The notes beneath the pieces were generated by a model that did not search any database, was not told the DNA's origin, and saw nothing but the letters and a program-made list of their open reading frames with translations. The translations under genes and the position numbers were made by a program. Below are positions 1 through 8,683 of a DNA stretch of 64,000 bases, piece by piece. Source of the stretch: Nocardiopsis_B mangrovi (GTDB lineage Bacteria; Actinomycetota; Actinomycetes; Streptosporangiales; Streptosporangiaceae); the NCBI RefSeq assembly GCF_042653925.1, contig NZ_JBHSFQ010000010.1, positions 106,606-170,605 on the forward strand, given 5' to 3'. Position 1 is the stretch's first letter. Every line of letters starts with the position of its first letter.

Positions 1-840
1 TGCTCCTCCACCGGCAACCTCGCCGGGGCGGTCGGCGCCGCCGCGGCGCGCGCCGGCTTCGGCTCGTGCGTGTTCATCCCCGCCGGGCTGGAAGAGGGCA
101 AGGTCATCATGGCGGCCGTCTACGGCGGCCGCGTGGTCGCCATCGACGGCAACTACGACGACGTCAACCGGTTCTGCTCGGAGCTGATCGGCGACCCGGC
201 CGGCGAGGACTGGGGGTTCGTCAACGTCAACCTCCGCCCCTACTACGGTGAGGGCTCCAAGACGCTGGCCTACGAGATCGCCGAGCAGCTCGGCTGGCGG
301 CTGCCGGAGCAGATCATCATCCCGATCGCCTCGGGCTCCCAGCTCACCAAGATCGACAAGGGCTTCCAGGAGCTGATCCGGCTGGGCCTGGTCGAGGACC
401 GGCCCTACAAGATCTTCGGTGCCCAGGCCACCGGCTGCTCGCCCGTCGCCCGCGCGTGGGAGGAGGGCCACGACGTCATCCAGCCGGTCAAGCCCGACAC
501 CATCGCGAAGTCGCTGGCCATCGGCAACCCGGCGGACGGCCCCTACGTGCTCGACATCTGCCGGCGCACCGGCGGCGCCGTCGCGCACGTCGGCGACGCC
601 GAGGTGGTCGACTCCATCGGGCTGCTGGCGCGCACCGAGGGCATCTTCGCCGAGACCGCGGGCGGGGTGACGACCGGCGTGCTGCGCAGGCTCCTCGCCG
701 AGGGCGCCCTCGACCCCGCGGCCGAGACGGTCGTGCTCAACACCGGCGACGGCCTCAAGACGCTCAACGCGGTCGAGGCCGGGGTGACCGCCACCATCAA
801 GCCGTCCCTGAAGGCATTCAGGGACGCCGGGCTGCTCTGA
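1..840 (+). CDS. thrC: Threonine synthase, 3' part (5' end outside window)
   Basis: The open frame enters from the left edge in frame 1 and ends at TGA 838-840, giving about 279 residues. This PLP enzyme makes threonine from O-phosphohomoserine. The first visible residues, CSSTGN, are the PLP-phosphate-binding loop of fold-type II enzymes; the PLP lysine lies upstream of the window. Later segments (GSQLTKIDKGFQEL, CSPVARAW, ETAGGVTT, NTGDGLKT) are typical of actinobacterial ThrC. A cysO-like gene follows 85 bp downstream, then groEL2, the order also found in Streptomyces. The only doubt is the missing N-terminus. Confidence 0.95.
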   Translation, partial: CSSTGNLAGAVGAAAARAGFGSCVFIPAGLEEGKVIMAAVYGGRVVAIDGNYDDVNRFCSELIGDPAGEDWGFVNVNLRPYYGEGSKTLAYEIAEQLGWRLPEQIIIPIASGSQLTKIDKGFQELIRLGLVEDRPYKIFGAQATGCSPVARAWEEGHDVIQPVKPDTIAKSLAIGNPADGPYVLDICRRTGGAVAHVGDAEVVDSIGLLARTEGIFAETAGGVTTGVLRRLLAEGALDPAAETVVLNTGDGLKTLNAVEAGVTATIKPSLKAFRDAGLL

Positions 841-925
841 CGCCGCCCCCGCGCCCTTTCCGGCCCGGTCCCGCCCCGTCCGGGCGGGCCGGCGCCCGTT
901 CACGAAGACAAGGAGTCATGCGCTC

Positions 926-1204
926 ATGAGCGTCAGTGTTCGCGTCCCCACCATCCTGCGCACCTACACCAAGGACGCGGCCGAGGTGACCGCCGATGGG
1001 GCCACCCTCCAGGACGTGCTGGACGACCTTGAGGCCGCCCACCCCGGTATCCGGGCGCGGATCCTCGACGACAGCGGGAAGATCCGCCGCTTCGTCAACG
1101 TCTACGTCGGCGACGAGGACGTCCGCTTCGCCGACGGCCTGGCCACCGCGGTCGCCGACGGCACCGAGGTCTCCATCATCCCGGCGGTCGCCGGCGGCTG
1201 CTGA
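926..1204 (+). CDS. cysO: MoaD/ThiS-family sulfur carrier, CysO-like, ending in GGC
   Basis: The 92-residue protein has a ubiquitin-like beta-grasp fold. It resembles mycobacterial CysO, the carrier whose C-terminal glycine thiocarboxylate gives sulfur for cysteine synthesis with CysM, after which Mec+ releases cysteine. The segments RRFVNVYVGDEDVRF and the end IIPAVAGG are characteristic. Here one extra residue, Cys92, follows the usual terminal GlyGly, so the translated product ends GGC. Family knowledge says carriers with extra residues must be trimmed by a JAMM peptidase before activation. The gene lies just after thrC and ahead of a terminator-like hairpin at 1245-1282. The family call is firm; assignment to CysO rather than MoaD rests on similarity and context. 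Confidence 0.88.
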   Translation: MSVSVRVPTILRTYTKDAAEVTADGATLQDVLDDLEAAHPGIRARILDDSGKIRRFVNVYVGDEDVRFADGLATAVADGTEVSIIPAVAGGC

Positions 1205-1244
1205 GCCCCGCCCGGGCGGCGCCGGGGCGCGCCGCCGAACCCCC

Positions 1245-1282
1245 ACCCGCATCCCCCGGGCCCGTCCCGGGGGTGCGGGTTT
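1245..1282 (+). terminator. Rho-independent terminator after thrC-cysO
   Basis: The arms are 1245-1260 and 1266-1280, pairing over 15 bp with one bulged T and a 5-nt loop. A short T run follows. It separates the thrC-cysO transcript from the groEL2 promoter. Confidence 0.7.
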
Positions 1283-1341
1283 CGGCTTCGGGGGCCGGGT
1301 TGACCTGCGGGTGATCACCCGGCGAATTCGGGCACAGGTCG

Positions 1342-1368
1342 TTTGCACTCGACCATGGAGAGTGCTAA
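1342..1368. promoter_or_regulatory. CIRCE element 1, overlapping the groEL2 promoter
   Basis: TTTGCACTC (1342-1350), nine bases, then GAGTGCTAA (1360-1368). This is one mismatch from the HrcA operator TTAGCACTC-N9-GAGTGCTAA. The left arm contains a possible -35, TTGCAC (1343-1348), and the right arm a possible -10, TAAAAA (1366-1371), at 17-bp spacing, so bound HrcA would block the promoter. Confidence 0.85.
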
Positions 1369-1379
1369 AAATGGGAGCC

Positions 1380-1406
1380 TTAGCACTCTGAGATGAGGAG
1401 TGCTAA
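1380..1406. promoter_or_regulatory. CIRCE element 2, perfect consensus
   Basis: TTAGCACTC (1380-1388), N9, GAGTGCTAA (1398-1406), an exact match to the HrcA operator. It lies 38 bp centre to centre from the first copy, in the 5' untranslated region, 127 bp before the groEL2 start. Confidence 0.95.
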
Positions 1407-1533
1407 CTCCGGATCGAGACGATGAGGCCGCGGTCTCCGGCAGACGGGTTGCCGGGGCGAGCCGGGGCCGTCCGTCGCGGGCATCGGCTCGTTCCCACGC
1501 GTACCAGCCCGGTCTCGGGAGGACAAGAAGTCT

Positions 1534-3159
<1,626 letters not shown>

Positions 3160-3777
3160 GCCCTCCTGTCGAGGTCTTCTGAGGTCCGGGTACGCGAACA
3201 GCAGCACCTGCGACGACAAGGGCGGTCCCCTGCGGGGCCGCCCTTGCTCGTGTCCGCGGCCGGGCGCTCCTTTGCAGCGGGCCGGCGGGACGGCGGAGCG
3301 CCGCGGCGGTGCCGGTCCCGGGGCCCGCGCGTCACCGCGCCGACGCGGGCCGTTCTCCCGTGTGTCGGCTGCTTTTCTCGTATTCCCGCGCCCGCCATTC
3401 CGCCGTCCGCCTGATGCGGGCTACGCGAATGTGTCATTGGCCGCATGTCGAAGACGCATGGAACCGTTTCGGTGTTCCGTGCGTCGCACTGCTTTCCCCC
3501 GATGCCCTTTTTTCGGGATGTCACTGAGAGTGCTCTGAAGGGGTTGCGATACGGCAACGGAAACGCAACCGTACGGTGGCGCAGGCGCGCGAAAACCTGA
3601 GGGTACAGGCATTGCCGCTCGGGAATCCCGAACGTGTTCGCAGCGTTACCGAAAATCTTCCCCCGGTCTGACCTGGACATAAACCTCATCCATGGGGCAA
3701 AATGTTCGAGCTGCGGATGCGTGCTGATACGTTCACTGATATCCCCATTCCCCGCTCCCCTCAATGGAGTTTTCCCG
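3160..3777. other. Intergenic region after groEL2
   Basis: About 620 bp. It begins with the groEL2 terminator (3217-3246). The rest has lower GC than neighbouring genes, including AT-richer tracts near 3480-3720 that probably carry the promoter of the lipoprotein gene at 3778. I see no convincing coding signal in it. Confidence 0.5.
3217..3246 (+). terminator. Terminator hairpin after groEL2
   Basis: A GC-rich stem pairs 3217-3230 with 3234-3246 around a 3-nt TGC loop, with one bulged T. It sits 57 bp after the groEL2 stop. Confidence 0.75.
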
Positions 3778-4299
3778 ATGTCCAAGCCTTTTAATGTCCG
3801 CATGCTGATCGGACTCGCCGCTGTCGGGGCCATGGTCTCCCTCAGCGGTTGCGGCGCCGCCCTCCAGGAGACGCTCGACGCGGCCGAGGACGTCCAGGCG
3901 TCCGCCGAGGCCGAGCTCGACGACCCCATGGCGGACGAAGCGGACACGGACGTCTTCGACATCTCGGTCGGCGACTGCCTCAACGACGCGACCGTCACCG
4001 ACGAGGTCACCGAGGTGCCCACCATCGGGTGCGACCAGCCGCACGACTCGGAGGTCTACCACGAGTTCGAGTCGACCGCCTCGTCGTTCGACCAGGCCGC
4101 CATCGACACCGAGGCCGAAGAGGGCTGCCAGGCGGCCTTCGAGCCGTTCGTCGGAGCCTCGTGGGAGACCTCGGTGTTCTACTTCTCGTGGTACGCGCCC
4201 ACCCAGGAGTCCTGGGACTCCGGCGACCGCGAGATCGACTGCCTCATCTACGAGGAGGGCGTCCAGAACACGGGCACCCTTGAGGGCTCCGGGCGCTAG
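3778..4299 (+). CDS. Septum-formation family lipoprotein, copy 1
   Basis: A 173-residue secreted lipoprotein. Residues 1-24 are a signal peptide ending in LSG before Cys25, the lipidation site. After an acidic linker comes a domain of the Septum_form type (PF13845): VGDCLND, then PHDSEVYHE, a conserved Cys in EEGCQAAF, the aromatic YAPTQESW, and GDREIDCLIY. The start ATG at 3778 is preceded by GGAG. It is likely anchored on the outer face of the membrane. The exact function is unknown; the family name comes from an association with septation. The next gene is a close paralogue in tandem. Confidence 0.85.
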   Translation: MSKPFNVRMLIGLAAVGAMVSLSGCGAALQETLDAAEDVQASAEAELDDPMADEADTDVFDISVGDCLNDATVTDEVTEVPTIGCDQPHDSEVYHEFESTASSFDQAAIDTEAEEGCQAAFEPFVGASWETSVFYFSWYAPTQESWDSGDREIDCLIYEEGVQNTGTLEGSGR

Positions 4300-4462
4300 C
4301 CGTCGCCCGCTCGTGCAACCGCCTCTCCGCCCGTAGCGCGGAACAACGGAGTTCCGACCGATCCGGGCCGCCCCGCCCGGACCGTGGCGGGCCGCGGAGT
4401 TCCGCCCGGCCCCCGCAAACGGCCGACACAGGTGTCACATCACCAAGGATGGAGTGTTTCTG

Positions 4463-5020
4463 ATGTCCAAGTCTTTGACCGTCCGCACGCTGATCGGTCT
4501 CGCCGCCGTCGGCGCGACCGTGTCCCTCAGCGGGTGCGGCGCCCTGATCCAGCAGATCGCCGGCGGCGGTGCTCAGCCGGCCCCCGAGACCGAGTCGGCC
4601 CCCGCGGCGGAAGGCGGCGACACCGCCGCGCCCCCGGCCGAGGCGCCCGGAAGCGGTGAGGAGAACACCGACATCTTCGACCTGTCGGTCGGCGACTGCG
4701 TCAACGACGGTGCCAGCACCGGCGAGGTCACCGAGATCCCGACGATCTCCTGCGCCGAGCCGCACGACTCCGAGGTCTACCACGAGATCCAGTCGACCGC
4801 CTCGTCGTTCGACCAGACCGCCATCGACACCGAGGCCGAAGAGGGCTGCCAGGCGGCCTTCGAGTCCTTCGTCGGTATCGACTACGGCTCGTCCGTGCTG
4901 TACTTCTCGTGGTACGCGCCCACCCAGCAGTCCTGGGACTCCGGCGACCGCGAGATCGACTGCCTGATCTACGAGCCCGACGTGCAGACCACGGGCACCC
5001 TCGCCGGCGCCGCCCGCTAG
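4463..5020 (+). CDS. Septum-formation family lipoprotein, copy 2
   Basis: A 185-residue paralogue of the preceding gene. The signal peptide is nearly identical, with lipidated Cys25 after LSG. The Septum_form domain is highly similar, with the same PHDSEVYHE, EEGCQAAF and GDREIDCLIY motifs. The linker differs: it is longer and rich in Ala, Pro and Glu. ATG 4463 follows a GGAG site, and a GTG nine bases earlier is less well placed. The non-coding 3' flank also matches that of copy 1, showing duplication of the whole unit. Confidence 0.85.
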   Translation: MSKSLTVRTLIGLAAVGATVSLSGCGALIQQIAGGGAQPAPETESAPAAEGGDTAAPPAEAPGSGEENTDIFDLSVGDCVNDGASTGEVTEIPTISCAEPHDSEVYHEIQSTASSFDQTAIDTEAEEGCQAAFESFVGIDYGSSVLYFSWYAPTQQSWDSGDREIDCLIYEPDVQTTGTLAGAAR

Positions 5021-5156
5021 CGACCGCCCCGCGCCCCTTCCCCTACCCACCCTCTCCGCGGAACCGCGGAACGCCGATGTGCCGACCGACCCGGGGTGCC
5101 CCGCCCGGTTCGGGAAGGCCGCGGAATTCCGGCCGCCACGTGGTGTTGATACAGGT

Positions 5157-6212
5157 GTGACCCTGCGATCGACACGCCTGTCCGTCCTCGACCGGTCCAG
5201 CGTCCGGGAGGGGCGGGACCACGCCGGCGCCCTGCGCGAGACCCTCACCTTCGCCGGTCAGGCCGAGTCCCTCGGCTACCACCGGTTCTGGGTGTCGGAG
5301 CACCACAGCGTCCCCGGTGTGGCGGGATCCGCGCCCGCCGTCCTGGCGGCGTCCCTCGCCGCGGCCACCCGCCGCATCCGCATCGGCACCGGCGGCGTGA
5401 TGCTCCCCAACCACCGGCCCCTGATCGTGGCCGAGCAGTTCGGCGTCCTCGCCGCACTGCACCCCGGACGCATCGACATGGGCCTCGGCCGGTCGGTCGC
5501 CTTCACCGGCGGCATCCGGCGCGCACTGGGCACCGGGACCGAAGCGGCCGACGCCTTCCCCGCCCAGGTGGCCGAACTCCTCGGCTACTTCACCGGCGAC
5601 CAGCGGGTCCACCCCGGTGTGCGCGCCATCCCCGGGGAAGGGCTCGACCCCGCCCCGTTCATCCTGGCCACGGGCGAGGGCTCCGCCTTCGCCGCCGACG
5701 CCGGCCTGCCGCTGGTGATCGCCCCCGTCCGCGGCACCGACGAGATGCTCCGGCTCATCGAGCGCTACCGCGCGCGCTTCCGGCCGTCGCCGTGGTCGGC
5801 CCGGCCCTATGTGGTGGTCTCCATGAACGTCGCCGTGGCCGCCACCCCCGATGCCGCCCGCATGCTGCTGGCGTCCGAGGCGTGGGCCAACGCCCACGCC
5901 CGCACGCGCGGCGTCTTCCCGCCGTTGTCCCCGCCCGAGGAGGTGGCCGCGCGCGAGATGACGGCGCGCGAGCGCGACCGCTTCGACGAGGCGATGCGGG
6001 GACACGTCCACGGCACGGAGGACCAGGTGTCCGCCGAACTCGACGCGCTCCTGGCCCGCTCCGCGGCCGATGAGATCCTCGTCACCCTCAGCGCCTTCGA
6101 CCGGGGCCGCATGCTGGACTCCTACCGCCGGCTCGCCGGGATCGCCGGGCTGGGCGACGGCACGGGGTACCGCGCCGGCCTCCCCGGGACGGTCGGCCGC
6201 GCCGGACGCTGA
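5157..6212 (+). CDS. LLM-class flavin-dependent oxidoreductase
   Basis: A 351-residue protein of the bacterial luciferase-like fold, a TIM barrel using reduced flavin. The N-terminal strand LRSTRLSVLDRS, the segment RFWVSEHHSVPG, and RIRIGTGGVMLPNHRPLIVAEQF are characteristic of the subgroup close to MsnO8. GTG 5157 is chosen because the conserved first strand starts immediately after it; upstream residues come from the duplicated lipoprotein flank. Substrate unknown. It is transcribed towards the Nudix gene. Confidence 0.85.
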   Translation: MTLRSTRLSVLDRSSVREGRDHAGALRETLTFAGQAESLGYHRFWVSEHHSVPGVAGSAPAVLAASLAAATRRIRIGTGGVMLPNHRPLIVAEQFGVLAALHPGRIDMGLGRSVAFTGGIRRALGTGTEAADAFPAQVAELLGYFTGDQRVHPGVRAIPGEGLDPAPFILATGEGSAFAADAGLPLVIAPVRGTDEMLRLIERYRARFRPSPWSARPYVVVSMNVAVAATPDAARMLLASEAWANAHARTRGVFPPLSPPEEVAAREMTARERDRFDEAMRGHVHGTEDQVSAELDALLARSAADEILVTLSAFDRGRMLDSYRRLAGIAGLGDGTGYRAGLPGTVGRAGR

Positions 6213-6250
6213 GCGCCCGCGCGGCGCACCGGCCGTCGGCCGGCGCGCGT

Positions 6251-6673
6251 TCAGTCGATACGGCCGTCGTCGCGCAGCAGGTCCAGGAGCCGCCGTACCG
6301 CGGGGGCGCAGCGCGGCCGATCGGCGGAACCCAGCCAGGCCAGCTCGGCGATCTCGCTGCGCGCCGCCGGCTCGCCGTCGTGCTCGGCGGTGAAGCAGGC
6401 CAGGCGCACCCGGGTGCCTTCGGGGTAGCCGTCGGCGGCCTCGTCGATCACCGCGTAGGGGGTGATGGTCGCGGGCCGCAGCGCCACGCCCACCTCCTCG
6501 GCCGCCTCACGGGCGACCGCCTCGGCGTCGCTCTCGCCGGGTTCGCGCTTGCCGCCGGGCAGGTAGAACAGCTCGCGCCCGCGGGTGCGGACGCACAGCA
6601 GCCGGCGGTCGTTCAGCCGAACCCAGGCCAGGGCGTCGATCACCGGGGCGGGTGCGGCGGAGGAGGCGTTCAT
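6251..6673 (-). CDS. Nudix hydrolase
   Basis: A 140-residue protein with a complete Nudix box, GX5EX7REUXEEXGU, in the segment GKREPGESD...REAAEEVGV (about residues 41-63). The glutamates bind Mg2+ for hydrolysis of nucleoside-diphosphate-linked substrates. Sequence around LPGGKREPGES resembles MutT-like housecleaning enzymes, but the substrate cannot be read from sequence. It ends convergently with the luciferase-like gene and lies just downstream of the R2lox gene on the same strand. Confidence 0.9.
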   Translation of the reverse strand: MNASSAAPAPVIDALAWVRLNDRRLLCVRTRGRELFYLPGGKREPGESDAEAVAREAAEEVGVALRPATITPYAVIDEAADGYPEGTRVRLACFTAEHDGEPAARSEIAELAWLGSADRPRCAPAVRRLLDLLRDDGRID

Positions 6674-6683
6674 GGGCGCAAGC

Positions 6684-7688
6684 CTAGCGCTCCCCCGTTC
6701 CGCCGCCGGCCTCGGCGAGTGCGGCCCGGTCTTCGGCGCCGAACCGCTCCTCCAGCTCCTCCGGGGACGCGTCCACGTCGATCCGCGCCACCGGCACCCC
6801 GCGGGCCGTCTCGATGGCGCCGAGCCGGCGCATGGCCCGGTCGCTCGCGTACTTCAGCAGCTCTCCGTGGGGGATCTGGTACTGCCGCGCTTCGGGGTCG
6901 GTCAGCGGCTCGTCGTTGCGCTCCACGGTCGCCATGAGGTGCGGCATCAGCTCCTGCAACCGGTCGGAGATCACCGCCCAGTTGGCGTCGTCGGCCGCGA
7001 CGTGGCGGCGGCAGGTGAACGTGCCCCACGCCATGTGGCGGCGCTCGTCGTCGCCGATGCGCTTGATGATCTCCCGCATGCCCGGGAAGATCCCGCGCAC
7101 CGTGCAGATGTGGTTCCAGGCGTAGTAGCCGGTCAGGGCGAGGGACCCCTCGATGACGTGGTTGTAGGTGACCGAGGCGCGCACCTGGTTGCGGGGCCCG
7201 GGGTCGTCGTCGAGCGCCTTGAGGGAGGCGGGCAGCTCCTCGTAGAACAGCGCCCGGTAACCGGGGTTGCGGTCGAGGTGGGAGTGGAGGTCGGCGTCGA
7301 CGCCCAGGGCGTCCAGCCAGAGCCGGAAGACCTGGACGTGCTTGGCCTCCTCGAACGCGAACTGGGTCAGGTACATCTCGTCGCCGATGCGCCCCTCGGC
7401 GGCCATGGCCCGGATGAACGGCTGGATGTCCTGGGTGACGGCCTCCTCGCCGGCCACGAACTGGGCGCAGAGGCGCAGGATGCGCTCGCGCACCTCCTCG
7501 CTCAGCCCGGCCCAGTCCTCGGCGTCGCGGGTCATGTCGATGTCCGCCGGGTCCCAGAAGCGGGCGTTGCCCTTGGCGAAGAGCCGCAGGGGGAAGGAGT
7601 CCCAGTCGAGACCCCCGGAGCGCAGGGAGTGGAAGCCGTCGCGGTGGGGGGAGGGGGAGGGGGCCGAAGGGCCGGGGGGAACTGGCAT
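6684..7688 (-). CDS. R2-like ligand-binding oxidase (R2lox, Mn/Fe)
   Basis: A 334-residue ferritin-like protein. ATG 7688 is preceded by GGAGG. All six metal ligands of R2lox can be placed: Glu81, Glu114, His117, Glu180, Glu215 and His218. The pair that forms the Tyr-Val ether crosslink in the mycobacterial Rv0233 protein is also present (Val84, Tyr175), with identical spacing. This separates it from a true ribonucleotide reductase R2 subunit, and no large subunit is nearby. R2lox binds a long-chain fatty acid next to a Mn/Fe centre; the physiological reaction is unknown. Confidence 0.93.
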   Translation of the reverse strand: MPVPPGPSAPSPSPHRDGFHSLRSGGLDWDSFPLRLFAKGNARFWDPADIDMTRDAEDWAGLSEEVRERILRLCAQFVAGEEAVTQDIQPFIRAMAAEGRIGDEMYLTQFAFEEAKHVQVFRLWLDALGVDADLHSHLDRNPGYRALFYEELPASLKALDDDPGPRNQVRASVTYNHVIEGSLALTGYYAWNHICTVRGIFPGMREIIKRIGDDERRHMAWGTFTCRRHVAADDANWAVISDRLQELMPHLMATVERNDEPLTDPEARQYQIPHGELLKYASDRAMRRLGAIETARGVPVARIDVDASPEELEERFGAEDRAALAEAGGGTGER

Positions 7689-7937
7689 CGTCGTCCTCCG
7701 TGTAGTCCGGGCCCCCATGATTTGACATTCCTCGCTCTCATGTAAAGCGGGTGCGGGATTTTTCCGCCCGGCCGCGCGACGCCGGTCGGCCGGCGCACGG
7801 CCGGGCGCCGCGGAGCGGTAACGTCGTGGTGCGCCCCGCCGCGGGACGCCTCCGACCACGGGGCTCCGCGCCGCCGCCGACCCCGCTCGGCCGCCCCGGG
7901 GTCCCGTTCCTCGAACCCCTCTGACGTGGGAGACAAC

Positions 7938-8174
7938 GTGTTCTGTGGCGATCCGAGCCGACCCGGCTACGCCTCCTGCGCCGAGCAGGAGGGGCTGTTC
8001 GCGATCGCGTCGCTGATCCCCGCGATGCTCGCCCTGGTGCTGATGGTCGCCGCGTTCGCCACCCCGGCCATCCGCCAGAACGCCTCCCTGCGGGCGCGGA
8101 CCCTGCTCTACTCCCTGATCGCGTGGGCCATCGCCGGCTTCACCTACGTGCTGGGGGCGCTGCCCTCGGTCTAG
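7938..8174 (+). CDS. Small two-helix membrane protein
   Basis: A 78-residue protein with two hydrophobic segments: ASLIPAMLALVLMVAAFAT (about 24-42) and LLYSLIAWAIAGFTYVLGAL (about 56-75). GTG 7938 is preferred to GTG 7926 because a GGGAG ribosome site lies 5-6 bases before it. The short N-terminus has two Cys residues (FCGDPSRPGYASCAE). No family recognised. Confidence 0.6.
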   Translation: MFCGDPSRPGYASCAEQEGLFAIASLIPAMLALVLMVAAFATPAIRQNASLRARTLLYSLIAWAIAGFTYVLGALPSV

Positions 8175-8263
8175 GGGCGCCCCTCCGGCCGGAAACGGCG
8201 CCGGCGCGCCCGCCTCCCGTGTGTGTGCTGGACCCCCGGCGCCTCCCGGGTGAAGATGGCCGG

Positions 8264-8671
8264 GTGACCTTCCAACCGAGCGCTCAGCTGACCGCCCGTA
8301 TCGACGCCGAGCACGTCGTGTGGCTGACCACGGTCTCGCCCACGGGGCGGCCCTCGCCGCGGCCCGTCTGGTTCGCCTGGGACGGTGCGGCGTTCATCGT
8401 CCGCTCACAGCCCGGCACCGCGAAGCTGCGCCACATCGCGGCCAACCCGAACGTGGCGCTCAACTTCAACAGCTCTCCCGCCGGCGGCGACGTGCTGGTC
8501 GTGCACGGCACCGCCGCGGTCGCCGCCGATCCGGACCCGCTGGCCGGCGTCACCGGCTACCTCGACCGGTACCGCGACGGGATCGCCGGCCTGGGGCTCA
8601 CCCCGGACACCTTCGAGGCCGCCTACAGCGAGCAGATCCGGATCACGCCGCGGCGCACCTGGGGGTTCTGA
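8264..8671 (+). CDS. PNPOx-fold F420/FMN-type protein (Rv3369-like)
   Basis: A 135-residue split-barrel protein. VVWLTTVSPTGRPSPRPVWF and the following FIVRSQPGTAKLRHIAANP match the TIGR03667 (Rv3369) group of the pyridoxamine-phosphate oxidase superfamily, whose members bind FMN or F420. The GTG start at 8264 places the conserved first helix at the N-terminus. It ends 12 bp from the XPB gene, in convergent orientation. The reaction is unknown. Confidence 0.85.
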   Translation: MTFQPSAQLTARIDAEHVVWLTTVSPTGRPSPRPVWFAWDGAAFIVRSQPGTAKLRHIAANPNVALNFNSSPAGGDVLVVHGTAAVAADPDPLAGVTGYLDRYRDGIAGLGLTPDTFEAAYSEQIRITPRRTWGF

Positions 8672-8683
8672 CCCGCCGCCGGG

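Noticed and set aside
3272..3538. Overlapping short frames after groEL2
   Set aside because: Arg-rich frames typical of non-coding high-GC DNA directly after a terminator, without ribosome sites.
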